DNA of 18,726 bases, taken from assembly GCA_043782365.1 (NCBI GenBank), contig JAYWAO010000063.1, positions 1 through 18,726 on the forward strand. Reading direction: 5' to 3'. This document shows, piece after piece, positions 16,010 through 18,726 of the stretch. Both the position numbers and the translations under genes were made by a program. The number at the start of each line of letters is the position of its first letter. The first letter of the stretch is position 1. Below the pieces are notes generated by a model. That model was not told the DNA's origin. It saw nothing but the letters and a program-made list of their open reading frames with translations, and did no database searches. The stretch comes from CAIWCD01 sp043782365. Lineage in GTDB: Bacteria; Myxococcota; Myxococcia; Myxococcales; 40CM-4-68-19.

Positions 16010-17920
16010 CTAGTTGTCCCAAGCGCCGTGGCACTCGGTGCACGCCTTCTTGGCGTCGGCGTGGTGCTTCTCGGGGTTGACCGCCTCGTGACAGCTCGTG
16101 CAGGTCGACTGCTCGGTGGTCCAGCCATGGGGCTTGTGGCAGTCGATGCAGTTGGCGTGCGCCTTCACCTTGTGCACGCCCTCGACGATCGCCTCGTGGC
16201 ACTTGAGGCAGTCGGCTGACGCGAGCTTGATCTTCTCGTGCGGCTTGTGGCACCTGCCGCAGTCCCACTTCATCGGCGTCTTGCCGGTGGGGAAGGTGAC
16301 GCCGTCCTTCGCGGGCCGCTGCTCATGGCAGTCGAGGCACACCGCGCGGTCGGGCTTGAGCGACCGCTTGGCGTCGATCACCTGCACCGCGCCGCCGGCC
16401 ACTCCGCCCGCGGAGTTGTTCTGCTGCGTCGAGCCGATGAACGGGTGGCACTGCAGGCAGTGCATCTCCGCCATGGTGCCCGCCGCCTTGAGCGAGATCT
16501 GCTTGTGGCAGTTGGCGCAGACCTCCCGAGGGGGCACGAAACGGTGGACCGACGTCGCGTGGCACTGGACACACTCGACCCGCTGCTTGCCGGCGTGGAC
16601 CTTGTGTCCGGGCGTCTCGGTGATGCGGTTGAACTTGGAGGCGGTGCCTCCGCCTGTATGACACTTCTCGCAGATCGAGCGGTCGATCTCGGCGTGCTTG
16701 ACCACCGCGTCGGGCCGCTGCGTCGTGTAGAGCCAGAGCTGGTGCAGGTTCGAGACGGTGTTGGGGACGTGGCAGGTGTGGCAGTCGATGTTCTTGTGGC
16801 CGCTCTCTTCCCAGAGGTCGAAGGCGGAGCCCATCGTGTGGCAGGAGGTGCAGAACTTGGGATCGTGGTCCAGGTAGTTCTTCGCCTTCAGGCCGCCGAT
16901 CGCGCCGGCGACGGCGAGCACCGCCGCCACTCCGCCGATCAGCTTGAGCTCGACGGGGCTGAAGCCCGGCAGGTGGCGCCGCTTCGCCCAGGCGAGCCGT
17001 CCGATCAAGATCGCACCGCCGAGCAGCAGCAGGGCGCCGAGGCCCAGCGCGACGCTCCGGAGCATCCGGCCCCACTCGCGCGCGCCCGCCTCGGGGAGCG
17101 CCTTCGCGCGCACCTCGTCGACGGTGGTGAGCGCCTGCGCCGCGGACCGGGTGATCGAGAGCAGGTCGAGCCCGTGGGCGAGCCCGCGCAGCTTGGTGCG
17201 GGCCACCTTGAGCTGGTCACGTCCCTCGAGCGCGTTGCCGGTCGCGGCCAGCTGCCCGTCGAGCCTCGAGACCTCGCGCTCCGCGTCGCCGAGCGCTTTG
17301 TGGATGCGCAGCGCCTGGGTGATGGTGTGGCAGCTGTTGCAGAGCGGCTCGGCGATCAGGTCGATCGACGCGGTCTGCACGCCGTGCGCGCCGTGGCAGG
17401 TGGTGCAGTCGGGCTTGCGCGCCACCCCCGTGGCGAGGTTGTGGGGGCCCTTCAGGTAGTTCTCGGCGGGCGCCGCGTGGCACTTGCCGCACATCGCGAC
17501 CGCGGCCTCGCCGTCCGGCGTCACGCCGATGAAGCCCCCGCCGTGGGCGACGCCGCCGACCACCGCGCTCGCGTCGCCGTTGTGGCAAGAGGTGCAGGTC
17601 AGGTTGGCCTTGCCGTGGACGTCCTTCGCGAGCAGCTCGGCGGGCTCGCGCAGCTTGGCGGCGGCGAGGTCAGCGTGGCAGGAGGCGCAGGTGTTCTTGG
17701 CGTTCCTCGCCGAGGCCACGCTGGTAGGCGCCGGCGCGGCGGCCGCAGGCACCGGTGCGGCCGCGCTGCCGCTTCCGCTGCCCTCCGCGAAGACAGGGAG
17801 GGCCATCGCGAGGCCCAACATCGAGCCAATGAAGAGCGAAAGACCGCGGCGGCTGCGCGTGCAAGCTGCGTCGACCCGAGGCGTGCGAGGCAGTTCCATG
17901 GCTGGCAGCGGTGCAATCAT
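16010..17920 (-). CDS. 17-heme cytochrome c with internal membrane hairpin and NapC/NirT-like segment
   Basis: The 636-residue protein contains 17 CxxCH motifs, starting at residues 78, 109, 144, 172, 194, 357, 380, 417, 450, 468, 488, 528, 554, 571, 591, 607 and 627. An N-terminal signal or anchor (about 26-46) is followed by an A/P linker, five hemes, a helical, probably coiled-coil region (about 205-285) and two membrane helices (about 287-308 and 325-345). These are joined by a loop containing KRRH, which places the loop in the cytoplasm and both heme clusters in the periplasm. Right after the second helix, KFCTSCHTMG...GHKNIDCHTCH resembles NapC/NirT/NrfH quinol-oxidising cytochromes. 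It may move electrons from quinol to a periplasmic acceptor. The ATG at 17920 has GGAGGGG just upstream; MELPRT at 17899 is an alternative start. Confidence 0.93.
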   Translation of the reverse strand: MIAPLPAMELPRTPRVDAACTRSRRGLSLFIGSMLGLAMALPVFAEGSGSGSAAAPVPAAAAPAPTSVASARNAKNTCASCHADLAAAKLREPAELLAKDVHGKANLTCTSCHNGDASAVVGGVAHGGGFIGVTPDGEAAVAMCGKCHAAPAENYLKGPHNLATGVARKPDCTTCHGAHGVQTASIDLIAEPLCNSCHTITQALRIHKALGDAEREVSRLDGQLAATGNALEGRDQLKVARTKLRGLAHGLDLLSITRSAAQALTTVDEVRAKALPEAGAREWGRMLRSVALGLGALLLLGGAILIGRLAWAKRRHLPGFSPVELKLIGGVAAVLAVAGAIGGLKAKNYLDHDPKFCTSCHTMGSAFDLWEESGHKNIDCHTCHVPNTVSNLHQLWLYTTQRPDAVVKHAEIDRSICEKCHTGGGTASKFNRITETPGHKVHAGKQRVECVQCHATSVHRFVPPREVCANCHKQISLKAAGTMAEMHCLQCHPFIGSTQQNNSAGGVAGGAVQVIDAKRSLKPDRAVCLDCHEQRPAKDGVTFPTGKTPMKWDCGRCHKPHEKIKLASADCLKCHEAIVEGVHKVKAHANCIDCHKPHGWTTEQSTCTSCHEAVNPEKHHADAKKACTECHGAWDN

Positions 17921-18042
17921 CGTGCCCCTCCGGACCCCGCGGGCGTACGCGTGCGCCGGATGACCCTCGGGCGCGTCCGTGCATCCTTTGCGGAGACGGT
18001 CTCGGCGCAGCGCAACCCTTGCAACCCAAGCAGCACGAGGGC
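17921..18042 (-). promoter_or_regulatory. Intergenic region upstream of the cytochrome pair
   Basis: These 122 bp between the sigma-54 activator stop and the cytochrome start must hold any promoter for the cytochrome pair that is independent of the activator gene. On the minus strand, a TTGCA that could serve as a -12 element lies in 18020-18024, but the matching -24 part reads TGCTGC instead of TGGCAC. A purine-rich ribosome-binding site adjoins the ATG. No clear terminator hairpin was found. Confidence 0.25.

Positions 18043-18726
<684 letters not shown>

Noticed and set aside
18020..18036. Sigma-54 promoter candidate upstream of the 17-heme cytochrome
   Set aside because: The -12 part (TTGCA) is good, but the -24 part reads TGCTGC instead of TGGCAC, and a nearby TGG...TTGC pair has the wrong spacing by two bases.

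Overview
The window is GC-rich DNA with strong third-position GC bias, which is why almost every frame is open. It most resembles a Myxococcota (myxobacterial or Anaeromyxobacter-like) chromosome. That placement is an inference from base composition, the abundance of Ser/Thr-kinase/FHA/sigma-54-activator signalling genes and the large multiheme cytochrome, not from any phylogenetic marker. No rRNA, tRNA, CRISPR array or transposase gene was seen. Fourteen protein genes are supported, one of them cut by the right edge.

Left part (1-6342). A 164-bp imperfect inverted repeat touches the left edge, and its right arm contains the stop codon of an OPT-family transporter (minus strand). Divergent from the transporter is a three-gene signalling cassette on the plus strand: a soluble Ser/Thr kinase with a cyclase-like tail; a sigma-54 activator whose FHA and GGDEF-like input domains have both lost their hallmark residues; and an FHA-GGDEF protein with intact phosphothreonine-binding, catalytic and inhibitory-site motifs. 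The first two genes share a base (TGATG), so they are likely translationally coupled. The third starts 45 bp later. The plausible logic is kinase to FHA proteins to transcription and c-di-GMP.

Middle (6345-13383). A neutral-ceramidase-family lipoprotein (minus) converges with the diguanylate cyclase gene. Then come a divergent alpha/beta hydrolase, an FAD-dependent glycerol-3-phosphate dehydrogenase (minus), a small multipass YdjM/DUF457-like membrane protein (plus) and a predicted beta-propeller-like lipoprotein (minus). The last two overlap at their 3' ends.

Right part (13406-18726). An exported, possibly outer-membrane protein overlaps a DNA-3-methyladenine glycosylase I gene with an AKxP-repeat basic tail; a stand-alone cNMP-fold protein follows. 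On the minus strand lies a respiratory unit: a partial sigma-54 activator at the edge, then a 17-heme cytochrome c with an internal membrane hairpin, then a monoheme cytochrome c.

An unexplained signal runs across the window. The AT-rich octamer TGTAAYAC (or its reverse complement) occurs five times, with near matches, always inside genes, in all three codon phases and on both strands. All four in-frame TTA codons I noticed lie within it or a near match.
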